Below, piece after piece: positions 25,795-36,572 of a DNA stretch of 64,000 nucleotides. Below the pieces are notes generated by a model, which was not told where the DNA came from, ran no database searches, and saw only the letters and a list, made by a program, of their open reading frames with translations. Made by a program: the position numbers and the translations under genes. How positions within the stretch are numbered: position 1 is the stretch's first letter; the number at the start of each line of letters is the position of its first letter. This DNA comes from Pholis gunnellus. Taxonomy: Eukaryota; Chordata; Actinopteri; Perciformes; Pholidae. The stretch is taken from NCBI GenBank assembly GCA_910591455.2, contig OU342821.1, forward strand, positions 16,753,787 to 16,817,786, read 5' to 3'.

Positions 25795-26215
25795 AACAAA
25801 ATACAGTGAAATGTATGATCCTTATCTGCACGATATATTTCATCTGCAAAAGCTTAATAGAACGTTTAAGTGGTAAATTACTTGCAGTTATGTTATGTTG
25901 TGCCTTTCTAGTCTTTTGACCACTCAAAGTGCTGTATACATGTCAACATTCACCCATTCATACATTGATGGCAGAGGGTGTCATGTGAGGTGCCACCCAT
26001 CTGGATAATGGTGAATCATTGAATTTGTTAGTCAAAGTTTTAAAGCAGGGTTTGAGATGTATTTTTATTTTACCAGATTGGTTCCACTAAACTGTTTTGG
26101 GTTCCTCTGAGATATATTGTAAGTTGCATTTAAGCAGGAATAAAATACAGCTGGAAATGAATGAGCGATTGATAGGGTAGGGATCCCAAACACAGCCCAC
26201 TTAACATACTTTGTA
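25795..26215 (+). repeat. Direct-repeat copy A, interrupted by a second repeat
   Basis: Blocks tgtatgatccttatctgca, gaacgtttaagtgg, aaagcagggtttgagatgta, tcctctgagatatattgt and gattgatagggtaggg align in order with copy B at 28240-28505. Copy A is split at about 25890-26005 by an unrelated repeat containing cttttgaccactcaaagtgc and cattcacccattcatacatt, a well-known teleost short element. Confidence 0.6.
25890..26005 (+). mobile_element. Short element nested in copy A
   Basis: ccactcaaagtgctgtatac, acattcacccattcataca and tgatggcagagggtgtcatg match a very abundant teleost short repeat. Copy B lacks it, so it inserted after the two copies formed or dispersed. Confidence 0.5.
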
Positions 26216-26572
26216 GTTCTGTCATGTCGAAAGAAAAGGTTGTCAATGGCCTCATATTCTTCTTCTGTCATTATGCCTTTGAATTTCCTGCATTGCATTA
26301 CCTGCTCGCTAACTTATTAGCAACACGAGATCAACGGCGAGTCTTTTGTCGTTGCATAACAGCGATGTTCTCACACCTTAACCTCTGTGTACGCGACTTC
26401 CCTTAACATAACCACAAACTCACATGTTCCATTTGAAGGCAGCAGCAGCCTCAGAGTGTAGGAACAAACAGGTGCATTCTGTAGACATTTATGAGATGAC
26501 TGGAGGTCAACAAAATGTCAGACATGATAAGCCAAGCTGCACGTTCAGTTGTGGCACAATAGGGGGATTTTC

Positions 26573-26592
26573 ATATATATATATATATATAT
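26573..26592. repeat. (AT)n microsatellite
   Basis: About ten AT units. Confidence 0.9.
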
Positions 26593-26640
26593 CAGAAAAT
26601 TCAAGAAATAAGCTTGAAAAAGCATCAGAGCTTCTTCTTC

Positions 26641-27010
26641 TTGATGGACCATGAAGGCGCACAGATCAGCCGCCAGCTCCCGGCCACACATGGACGCCCG
26701 TCACACAGCGTACCTTCACCGAGGCAAAACCAGACTCTCCTTTTGTGTGCATGAATCCAGTGCTTGTTTTTGTAACGACGGCCTCACAGCTCCATCATGA
26801 AGATGGATGGCGCTGCATGTGCTGGGTCCTTTCCCGCCGTCTCGTATTCTTGTCAGTTTGGAAGCTAAACCTTGGCCGAGCTTGTGTGACACTCGGGAAG
26901 CCGCCCGTGCGAGCTGCCCGCCTCGAACGGGAAGTGCTTTGTTTTTCTCTGCAAATATTTCATCACTCCGCCTGCAGGCCCCAACAGCCCCCGTCATTTT
27001 GAAAAGGACT
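26641..27010. other. GC-rich non-coding patch in AT-rich intergenic DNA
   Basis: Composition rises sharply with several CpGs (for example gggaagccgcccgtgcgagc), flanked by AT-rich sequence. Overlapping open frames exist on both strands but none resembles a known protein. A conserved regulatory element or small CpG island is possible; not proven. Confidence 0.45.
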
Positions 27011-28239
27011 CGTGAAAAATAAACACACACACACACACTCACACACTCTTACACTCAAGACTTGTATAATGTAGCAGTATATCTTTCACCGACTGTGGGT
27101 GTTCTGTAACCACTCCCTTTTACTCACCTAATTCTGCCCCAGTATTGTTCTTAGGCTACCATGTTGGCTCTTTTACTACCTACATTACTGACATACTTTC
27201 ATGTATGAATGTATTTTGCAAGGCAATGTGATCTTAAAGATACAATTCCAGGGAAATTAGTCAGAGCTAAAGAAAAATAAATTTCCCTTTCAACACTGTA
27301 TTGAGCAACAGCCTATCGACATAGTTGATACAAGGAAGTAAAAGATGTAATCATGAAGACAAAGAGATATTTTATTCTCCAGTAAGCCTTCATGCAGAGT
27401 TTCTCATCACGACATTTATTGAACCATGAGCAATAGAAAATAGTTATCGTCAGTACACCCGCAGCATCGGTGTGGGTTTCAAAAATGTACAAGAAGCTGA
27501 CAACTTGCACGTATGATTAGTCATTCTCTGGATCAACTGATGATCCATGACCTCTAACCTGATTTGTGGCTTGCAACATGTTCTCCACCCCCTGTCAAAC
27601 ACAAAATACAATATATAAAATATGAGCAATATCTTTATTTTATTTTAACTAGTTTATAAATGCTGCTGCATTTTAAAGTATTGTAGCTTGACAATTGGCT
27701 GCATTATTATTTATGATTGCATCACCACAGCTAACAGCTACAAAACAGAGATAATGAAGTTAATGCTAATGTGGCTTTGTGTCCGCTTGACATCTTAATA
27801 ATAGGCAATAATGTCAACGTATCAACTTAACAAAGAAAGTAATACAGTATTAAATACACTCCTTTTGCAGCGTTAGCCATCATGGCTGGTCAAACACAGG
27901 TTGACAGATGCTCAAACATTGAATCGGGAGATGTCGCGACACCAACATGAAGCAGCATAGCAGGAATAAGACCACCGGCCTTTTTTAGGATTCTGGCTTC
28001 AGTTCTTTGTGTGTGTGGTACAAAACACGACGCTGACTGAGCAATGTTTTGTCTTTGGCACAAAGTTCAGTGAAATTCAGACTAATGTAAGCAGAGAGTT
28101 CTTAACCTTCCCACATTTTCACTGCAGCTTCTCGATCCATCTCCTCCTCCCTCTCACTTTTCACTGATAATGGCCTCAGATTTGACGGTCAGTGCATTTG
28201 AAACTGAATTACGCAACATTGAGCATCTCTGTTTCGCTG

Positions 28240-28505
28240 TATGATCTTATCATATTTCACTTGCAAAAGAAAAGTGCTAAATCTGTAATATTGAAGGCAC
28301 TGTTTTCATGTGACGGAACGTTTAAGATGGCGAATCACTGAATAGTTTGTTAAAGTTTTAAATCAGGGTTTGAGATGTTTGATTTAATTTAATTTGACAA
28401 ACAAATGTGACTTTTTCTCCTCTGAGGTATGTTGTTTTATGGCATTCAAATATGGCTATAGACAATAATGAACGATTGATGGGGTAGGGCCCACATAACA
28501 TACTC
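28240..28505 (+). repeat. Direct-repeat copy B
   Basis: Uninterrupted relative of 25795-26215: tgtatgatcttatcatattt, gaacgtttaagatggcgaat, aatcagggtttgagatgttt, tcctctgaggtatgttgt and gattgatggggtagggccc. Confidence 0.6.
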
Positions 28506-28714
28506 TTCCCCTTAATTTTAACCGATATCCTTTTCCTTTAGTTTGATGGGGTGTCAAAGATTAATATCTGTCCAGAGGGCCATAGTTTTGTCCAGATGGA
28601 CAGGAATCATAACCACGTTTCAGGATGTGAAGTCAGAGAGAAAGTGGCAATAAACACAACTCTCTATTACCAGGCAGGGCAAAACTCACTATACAGACAT
28701 ATCCTGTCCTTAAA

Positions 28715-28849
<135 letters not shown>

Positions 28850-28856
28850 GCACCCA

Positions 28857-29214
28857 TTTAGCATTAAAGAGTAAATGTTTTGTCCAGGAAGACAATTCAT
28901 TAATAATTAACTTCAATATTTTGTGGAATATATAAGAGTTGAAGGGATTAAATAAGTAAGTAAAAATAGATCAAAGGACTTGAAACTCACCCATAATAAA
29001 CACATGGAAGCAATGGAAAAAATTGCTATTGTGAAAGGTGGGAGCATTAGTGGGGGCAGCCTGACCTTTTATCAAGTGTCACCATCACACAACCGTCTCC
29101 ATCTGCCTGTCTATCTGCAGCACACGTCTATAGTCAGTGTGACCTTAAAGTCATATCACTGCAGCGTTGGAAATCCACGTCTAACTGCCTGCACAAATAC
29201 AAACCAAGCCCCAC
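28857..29214 (+). repeat. Long inverted repeat, left arm
   Basis: 358 bases running from tttagcattaaagagtaaat to aaaccaagccccac. Its reverse complement occurs at 31178-31525 with about 16 mismatches and one 9-base indel by hand alignment, roughly 95% identity; the outer 165 bases differ at a single site. Confidence 0.95.
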
Positions 29215-29793
29215 CACAATTCTGACAATTATAACAAAAATGTTTTGGTTTGTTAAAATAATAACTTAACAGTTACTCTACAATCACAAGGTATCAACAA
29301 GAATTTAAAGATATGTACACCCTGTGGGCTTCAAGCAAGGACATGTTGTTTGTGGACTCAAGCACAGTATGACTACTATTTTGTTTTTTCTAGAAGGCAT
29401 GGCTCATCATTCCTCTGTAGAATTGCTTGAGCACATCGACTTACTGGAGATGGTAACCACAGTCTACACATTCATGTCACAGAAACCACAAAATTCCCTG
29501 AACAAAACAATGCGAAACAGCCTGTTGCTTTTATGCAGCATGTTTGCCGATAAAAAGACTATTATTTTTATTTGCCGTTAAATGGATGTGTGAAAAGACA
29601 AGTGCCTGAGGAAACCCAGGGGGAAGAATCTGAAATTAAAATGATTAATTCATAGCTGAGCGCCAGTTTATTTAAACAAAGGTCCTTCTGTGTCCTTGTA
29701 GGTAGCAGCAGCGATTATATTTTGTTACGAAACCTGTAGGGAGCCCGAGGGATAAAATGGTGGCAAGCACCAATAACAAAACATGTCGAGAGA

Positions 29794-29865
<72 letters not shown>

Positions 29866-31127
29866 ATGAAACAAACAACACACACACATTGCTGAACGGC
29901 ATGTAGAGCAGAGTTCTCTATTTCAACCGTCATCATCTGAGCACATTTATTGTCAAGGAATGCAGAAGAGAACAGGTGTGGCACTGTTGTACCATAACAG
30001 ATGCCAGCACCCGCTACTGACAACTAATGATCGCCTCCTTCACTTCTGATATGAAACACAGATAAACAAATACTTGGAGCGGGAATACATCCCGAAATAT
30101 AACTTCAATCTGCTGTTTTAATATATTGAGCCCAATAAAGCCAGAATACACACAGTAACAATGTGTTGACAGTAAGCAGGGAATGAAAGGTGAGGGAATA
30201 CTTGTTGGCACTTTTGTATTTGAATGTATGTATTGAGAAAAGTCTCAGTAACATCAAGGAGCTCCAGGGTGGAACATGATGTATTGCTTTTATATGGGTA
30301 GGGCAAAAAACGAAACCAAGTGTGGTTGGGACTAGTTATGGGACAATATGAAAATGTCATGTCATGATCATCCTGGCCAAAATAATTTTTTTTCTTTTTT
30401 AAATGTCACGTTAAACATTGGATTCAGAGCAACTTTGAACAGTCACACCAATGGAACTTTTAGTGCTTTGCCCTTTAGGAGTAAAACACTTTCTCATGCA
30501 GCCGCCATGCAGAATGATACCCCACAGCAGTGTAAACAGCCGGGTCAGACCAGGTCAACTGTCGAATAGCTGGAGTCTGCAGAGGCCTGTTGGATTCTGG
30601 ATCAACCGAGGTGAAGTACAGACGTAAAACTCGTAGCTGTGTTTGTGTATAGGTTGAAAAGTGCATGAAAGGTTTTGGCATGCATCTCAATTTGGTAATT
30701 ATACAATGCATCTCCCCGTCTCTGTCTCTCACTCTGTCTCACACGGACACAAACACTGTGAAAGCTGTGGGACATGAAGTGCTAGATGTTTGCTCCTTCA
30801 AGCCGCCGGAGGGAAATAGTTTGCAACTGTTGAGACTTGTTCCTCTAAAGCTTATGTTAAAACCGCACCTGATTGTCGAGCTGATGAGCATAATTATAGC
30901 CATAAGTGTCTGAGGTTCTCTATGAATGTACTGATTGAGAGGGGAAAACTGGGTTCAGATTAAAAAACAATGACTAAAAGCAAGCAGAGGGTGAAAAGTA
31001 CATCCACAGAAAGGGATGCCAGCGTGTTCCCTTTCTTCCAGGGAGTCAGGAAGGAGTCTCTCACTTAGAATAACAAGCAACGGGACAGTTCGGCTTGCCT
31101 CCTGCAGGACAGCCGGGTCTTGTCTTT

Positions 31128-31130
<3 letters not shown>
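29215..31130. other. Spacer of the long inverted repeat
   Basis: About 1.9 kb of unique-looking, AT-rich sequence with a long AG tract. No open frame resembles a transposase or any known protein. Confidence 0.6.
29788..29863. repeat. (GA)n microsatellite
   Basis: About 38 AG units with one GTG interruption. It is a homopurine/homopyrimidine mirror tract capable in principle of triplex DNA. Confidence 0.95.
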
Positions 31131-31169
<39 letters not shown>

Positions 31170-31175
31170 ACACAC
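31131..31175. repeat. (CA)n microsatellite
   Basis: About 22 CA units with one CT interruption. Confidence 0.95.
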
Positions 31176-31177
31176 TA

Positions 31178-31525
31178 GTGGGGCTTGGTTTGTATTCGTC
31201 CAGACAGTTAGACATGGATTTCCAACGCTGCAGTGATATGACTTTAAGGTCACACTGACTATAAATGTGTGACAGACAGATGGAGACGGTTGTGTGATGG
31301 TGACACTTGATAAAAGGTCAGGCTGCTCCCACTAATGTGAGCACCTTTCACATTAGTCATTTTTTCCATTGCTTCCATGTGTTTATTATGGGTGAGTTTC
31401 AAGTCCTTTGATCTATTTTTACTTACTTATTTAATCTCTTCAACTCTTATATATTCCACAAAATATTGAAGTTAATTATTAATGAATTGTCTTCCTGGAC
31501 AAAACATTTACTCTTTAATGCTAAA
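31178..31525 (-). repeat. Long inverted repeat, right arm
   Basis: Inverted partner of 28857-29214, beginning gtggggcttggtttgtattc and ending actctttaatgctaaa. A CA run (31131-31175) touches its inner end, and a short tgcgcgtgtg remnant lies just outside its outer end, echoing the CA tract beside the left arm. Confidence 0.95.
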
Positions 31526-34500
31526 ATTGTTGCGCGTGTGTTTAAATGGCAGGTGTCATTTATTTTTTTGTGCAGCATTAGATAATAATCTCTAATAGCT
31601 GCTAATTTGTAGTCCATTAAAAATGCTCATTAATGCTTTATTTTATTACTCCTATTAGGCTTCTAATTATGAAAACACTTCAAAGTTGTTACCTTCTAAC
31701 AGCCTATTACCTTATTTTGCTCAAGACATGAAGCAAAGATAGTTCAAAACATCACTTTGAACAACAGCCATGAGAGACACTTGCTCTCAGCTCATGTGGT
31801 TATTGAATCACACACACACACACACACGCACACGCGCACACACACTTCTTGTCCATGCTGCGGCAGACAAAGATAAAACTCTGTGGTCTCTGTTTTAAGC
31901 ATGTGCTGTTAAGATAGAACAGGCTGTATGTTCAACATGAAACAGTGCTGTTAGGCGATTTAATCTGCGCTCTTTAGTTTGCAATCTTTCATTATAGACA
32001 CTACAAAGGAAAAAGATGTTCCTCAAAAAGCAAAAGATTAATCTCAAAAAAGCAGCTGGTAACTTTCACCTCAAGTACTTTAGGGATGACTGGTTTTTTA
32101 ATCAATGTTGTTTTTCACATGAGCAGAACTCCCTGGGTAGATTATTAGCAAAATAAAAGGCTGCGGCAGGAGATTCTTCCGTTTCAAAATGGTTAAACAT
32201 TAATTGCACTTGTTTTTCCAAGTGTTTCTTGTAGTTAGACAAAAACCCAGTTTTAGTTGCATCATGAAATCCTAGCTGTGGATTTTAATATGTTATCAGA
32301 CTGCTGTGTGTTAATCATTGCATTGTAAATAAACAACATTATGTGTGCGTAAAGGAAGGACAGCAATCATGGGAATTGGACGTCATCTCAAAACACTGTG
32401 ACCCTGTCAAAAATAATATGTCTCGGCCGTTTCTTGAAACAGAACTTTTGGCCTGGATATCCACTGGCTTCCCCGGAGCCCCAGAAATATAGCCCCTCTC
32501 CCGCAGAGGCTTATCTGCATCCGACCGATAGCCGATGGGCTCAGAGATTGTCTGCTTACACACCAGCCTCCACTCTAGTTGCTGACAAATCACTTATGTA
32601 TCTGCTCACAGCGATGGATGAATTGTCTTAAAAAACATTGTTTTAGGCCCATAATCAGTCGAGCAGGGTGCAGCCAGCTGCGCAACTCCCACTTGTTGCC
32701 ATCACTTGTCTCTCAGGGTTTAGAAATTCTCTTTTAATCTCTTTAACAACAACTGATCCCACTAGTGATATCCGTTTTGGAATGTTTATTGGGGTTAAGT
32801 CCTGTTCATCCTCGTACTAAATCTTCCACCTTTAATCTTTGCTGTTTTACAGAACTGAGGGAGTAAACCCGGGGGGGCGGTTGACTCTTTCCTAATGACA
32901 TGGGAAGTTTGTGTAGGATGTTTGATTAGCTGGACTTTCTCTAGAACAAACACACAGACACAACCATTTATGGCCTTCTGTCTTCATTGGCCATCTCAGA
33001 ATTGTGCAGTCTCGTTTTCTTTAGCATCATTGATATTACTGAATTTTATTAGAGGAATGCAAGAATTGACAGAGGAGAATGGACAAATCAGGACTTGCCT
33101 GCCACTGATCTGTTCCCTTAATTAGAACAAACCGGATATTTAATAAGGCTCCTCAGACTGTTGGCACTCAACACGGTGAGAGCACAACACAAACCGCAAA
33201 AGTAAAATAAGCAACAAAATACAGATCGGCGCTTGAAGGAGAGAAGAAGAGAATGTGATACTCGTTGGCACATTCATTGATTTTTTCTTTAATCCCAAAC
33301 TTGTTAACAAATATTAGTCAGGAAGTGTGCTCTCGCAGCGCTGAGGTGCAAGTGCACTTCAGCAGGCAATACATTTCTTTATGGTGTTTTCATTAGTTCC
33401 CTGAGGAATACATACCAGAAAATCTGAGGTCTTGTGAGGTGACCCTTCTCCACAGGCCGGACCTGATTTGAGATGGGGAGGGGGCATTGAGGTGGGAGGG
33501 GGTGAGGAGTCGGGTGAGGAGTTGGTGCATATAACCTCCATGGGGAACTCAAAAATGTAACTGTTTTCCCAAGCTGTGACAGTTTTCAGTTTCAGAGTTC
33601 CTCTTGTAGAATTAGCATTTCTTCTCTACACACAACGTAATCACAGCAAATGGCCTTTAAGTGCACTCTATCATCGTGCCAGAGCCACACCAAGTGTAAA
33701 CCTGACTGCACTACGTTGCTGGCCATTTGAACAAAGTAAGTAAATGCCATTATCAAGCAGAGGTGGAACTATATTTTGAAAGTAAGTATGCAAAGTAAGT
33801 AAGTGTTTCAATTATCCAGAATCTAGATGCAAATCAGAGCTTCTTTTTGCATAAAAAGAGTGGCGAGGTGTGGTGGGAAGGTCTTAATGGAGCTTTGTGA
33901 ACAACTGTAGCAAATGCTCCCACATCTGTGCTTCTACTAGTAACATTAGCATTGTGTAGTCTTGAAAGCAGTTCAAAATAAACCTGGTGTTTACATCCGC
34001 AAATGCATTTTTTGATGTAAGTGCCTGTTGAAGGATTTATATCAAAGGCGAGCATGGAGACACGACACACAAAGACGGGCTTTGTATCCCTTTAAAGTGG
34101 TCTATGAAACCCATAAGAAAATCACATCAATGGCGGAGACGTAGTTTGAGTAGATGACAACTATAATTTGACTCAGAAAGTGCACTCCACCACCTGTTTC
34201 TGCACACACAGGCAATGAGAATCTGATCTTGTCCACAAGACAAAAACAATCAAATAACGAAGAGCTGCAAGTGAAAGGATTTCAATGTTTCAACATGTCC
34301 AACGTCAATAAGGTCATCACCTCTGCCTCGGAGCAGAATGATTCATAGGCAGATGATACGATATGATTTTGGACCAGTATGCTAAAATGTACATATTGAT
34401 GAGGAGAATTTGAAATTTTCCGTGGTGAGAAGTTTGTTCCCCTCCTCTTAAAAAAAAAACTTCACCCTGAGGTCAGAGGAAGTGGCATCTCTGTTAAGGT

Positions 34501-35640
34501 TTCAGTGACTGCTCAGTACGTGACACATAAGCTTTCACCACAGATCACTCCACCACTCTGAAACCAACGCTAACATCCTGCTCTGAAACATTTTGTTTAA
34601 CAGAATTTGGTTTGTTAGTTGCTCCTTGTTTGATTCAGTGAACACAATATCAACTTCCCGACTAGTGTCCGATACAAACTCTTGGATATTTATGTGCTAC
34701 AGCTGTTTTTGTTGCACACAATCCGATTGCCTCCAAGTAAAACAGAAAGCCGACAAATAAATGTCTGGACTCGAATGAAGTATCGCATACAAAATAATAT
34801 CAGACGTACACTGAAGATGATCCAGTGCTCATATCTCAGAGTTGTGTTTGTACGCAACTTGAAATGAAATACTTTATTTCCTTTTTGATAGATTTGACTT
34901 TAAATTCATTGAGAACTTTGTTTGTCTCGAGCTGCTTCAGTGGAGTATATAGAAGCAGGAAAGAGTGGTTAAGAGGGGCTGTGACCACAAGTGAAAAAGT
35001 ACATTATGATGACGCATGTGCGTGTTTACATGTTGATGAACTTTGTGAGTGTGAGGGACACAATTAATTCATAATGTACGTACAGGAGGTACACAAAACA
35101 ACATTTTTTCTAAACAAGTGAGCTTCGCTGCACTAACATGTTAGTTTCAGACTGTTTTTGACATGTGATTGACATTTCACTATAAAGTAGCATCAAATGC
35201 AAATATAAGGTACAAGTAGGCTACTTGAGTAAATGGAGCTTTAGATACTTTCCACCTCTGACTGACTTTTCTTTCATACATTATTCAGACTTCTCAATAA
35301 ATGCATTGATCTTGTTGACTTTGCTGATGTCATCTGACAGATGTTGAATTCAGTGATAGTGAAGAAGTGAAACTATGGACGGTATATCGTCGAACACATC
35401 TGTTCTCTCGCTGCATGTGGCGCGCTCTTTCTCAAACAGCTCACTGGTTAAATGAAACGCAGAGGAGGAGCTGCCTTCAGTGGCCCAGGAGGAAACTTCC
35501 CTGTCAGCTTGCAGAGTGACAACAGCGTGAAGCGCAGCTCGAAGTCCTGCAGCATCGCTTGCAAACCAAAACCGCAAGAGCAAACATCTTCATGCTGTGG
35601 ATTGCTCGTATTTTCATCACGAATTTGACGGATTGTTGAG
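31526..35640. other. Intergenic, ptger4-proximal part
   Basis: No supported gene. Contains a CA/CG run (31809-31845) and a fragment of the aagtagcatcaaatgc / cttgagtaaatgg repeat ending tttccacctctg (35175-35262). The ptger4 promoter and any non-coding first exon probably lie in the last part but cannot be placed. Confidence 0.65.
31809..31845. repeat. (CA)n microsatellite with CG interruptions
   Basis: CA run with cgcacacgcgc interruptions. Confidence 0.9.
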
Positions 35641-35645
35641 TTTTA

Positions 35646-35747
35646 ATGCTGTGCGTAAAAGGGACATTAGGAAACGATGGATTTGCTTCTTGTTGGAGAT
35701 CCTGGAGAATGCGCATTCATGGAAAACGTTACTACTTCGGATGTTAG
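35646..35747 (+). other. Upstream ORF of ptger4 (33 codons)
   Basis: ATG at 35646, stop TAG at 35745-35747, in the same frame as ptger4 and 48 bases before its start codon. This stop also fixes 35796 as the first possible in-frame start of the receptor. It matters only if this stretch is part of the mature leader. Confidence 0.5.
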
Positions 35748-35795
35748 AGGAGAACTGTTTCTCATTGTGAAACAATAAAAGAAGTCCCTGCAGGT

Positions 35796-36572
35796 ATGAA
35801 CTCCACCGAGAGTAGATTTCTACCGCCCACCATCCCGTCGATTATGTTCATTTTCGGGGTGGTGGGGAATGTCATCGCTATAGTGGTTCTGCGGATATCA
35901 CGAAAGGAACAAAAGGAAACGACTTTTTATACACTCGTGTGTGGCCTGGCAGTGACAGACCTCCTGGGCACGCTGCTGGCCAGTCCCGTCACCATCGCGA
36001 CCTACGTGAGGGGCGAATGGCCGCCGGGAGGTGATCCACTGTGCCAGTACTCCGGCTTCATCCTGCTCTTCTTCTTCTTGGTCCAGCTCAGCATTGTGTT
36101 GGCAATGTCAGTGGAGAGATACTTGGCAATAAACCATGCATATTTCTACAACGAGTACGTCAACCAAAAACTCGCAGCGCTCACTCTTTTGGCCATTTAC
36201 ATTTCCAACATCGTGTTTTGCGCGCTGCCCAGTTTGGGGTTCGGGAAGGTGAAGCTCCAGACACCGGAGACCTGGTGTTTCATTGACTGGCAAAACAACG
36301 AAACAACAGTCGCGGCTTTTAATTTGATGTACGCGGGTGTGAATTCAGTCATCGTGCTGGCCACTGTCATATGCAACGTGATGGTGTGCGGGGCTCTGAT
36401 CCTGATGCACAAGCGGTTCATCCGCCGCACGTCTTTGGGCACGGACCAGAGGCGCATCGCGGAGCTCAGGCGCAGAAGGAGTTTCAGACGATTAGCTGGA
36501 GCGGAGATCCAGATGGTGATCCTACTCATAGCTACCTCCGTTGTGGTTCTCATATGCTCCATACCGTTAGTG
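35796..36572 (+). CDS. ptger4: ptger4 coding exon 1
   Basis: Encodes residues 1-259, through TM6, ending IPLV; the donor is gtgagt at 36573. The split inside TM6 is at the conserved EP-receptor intron position. Confidence 0.95.

Noticed and set aside
29672..30023. Ser-Leu repeat open frames
   Set aside because: Translation of the GA tract.
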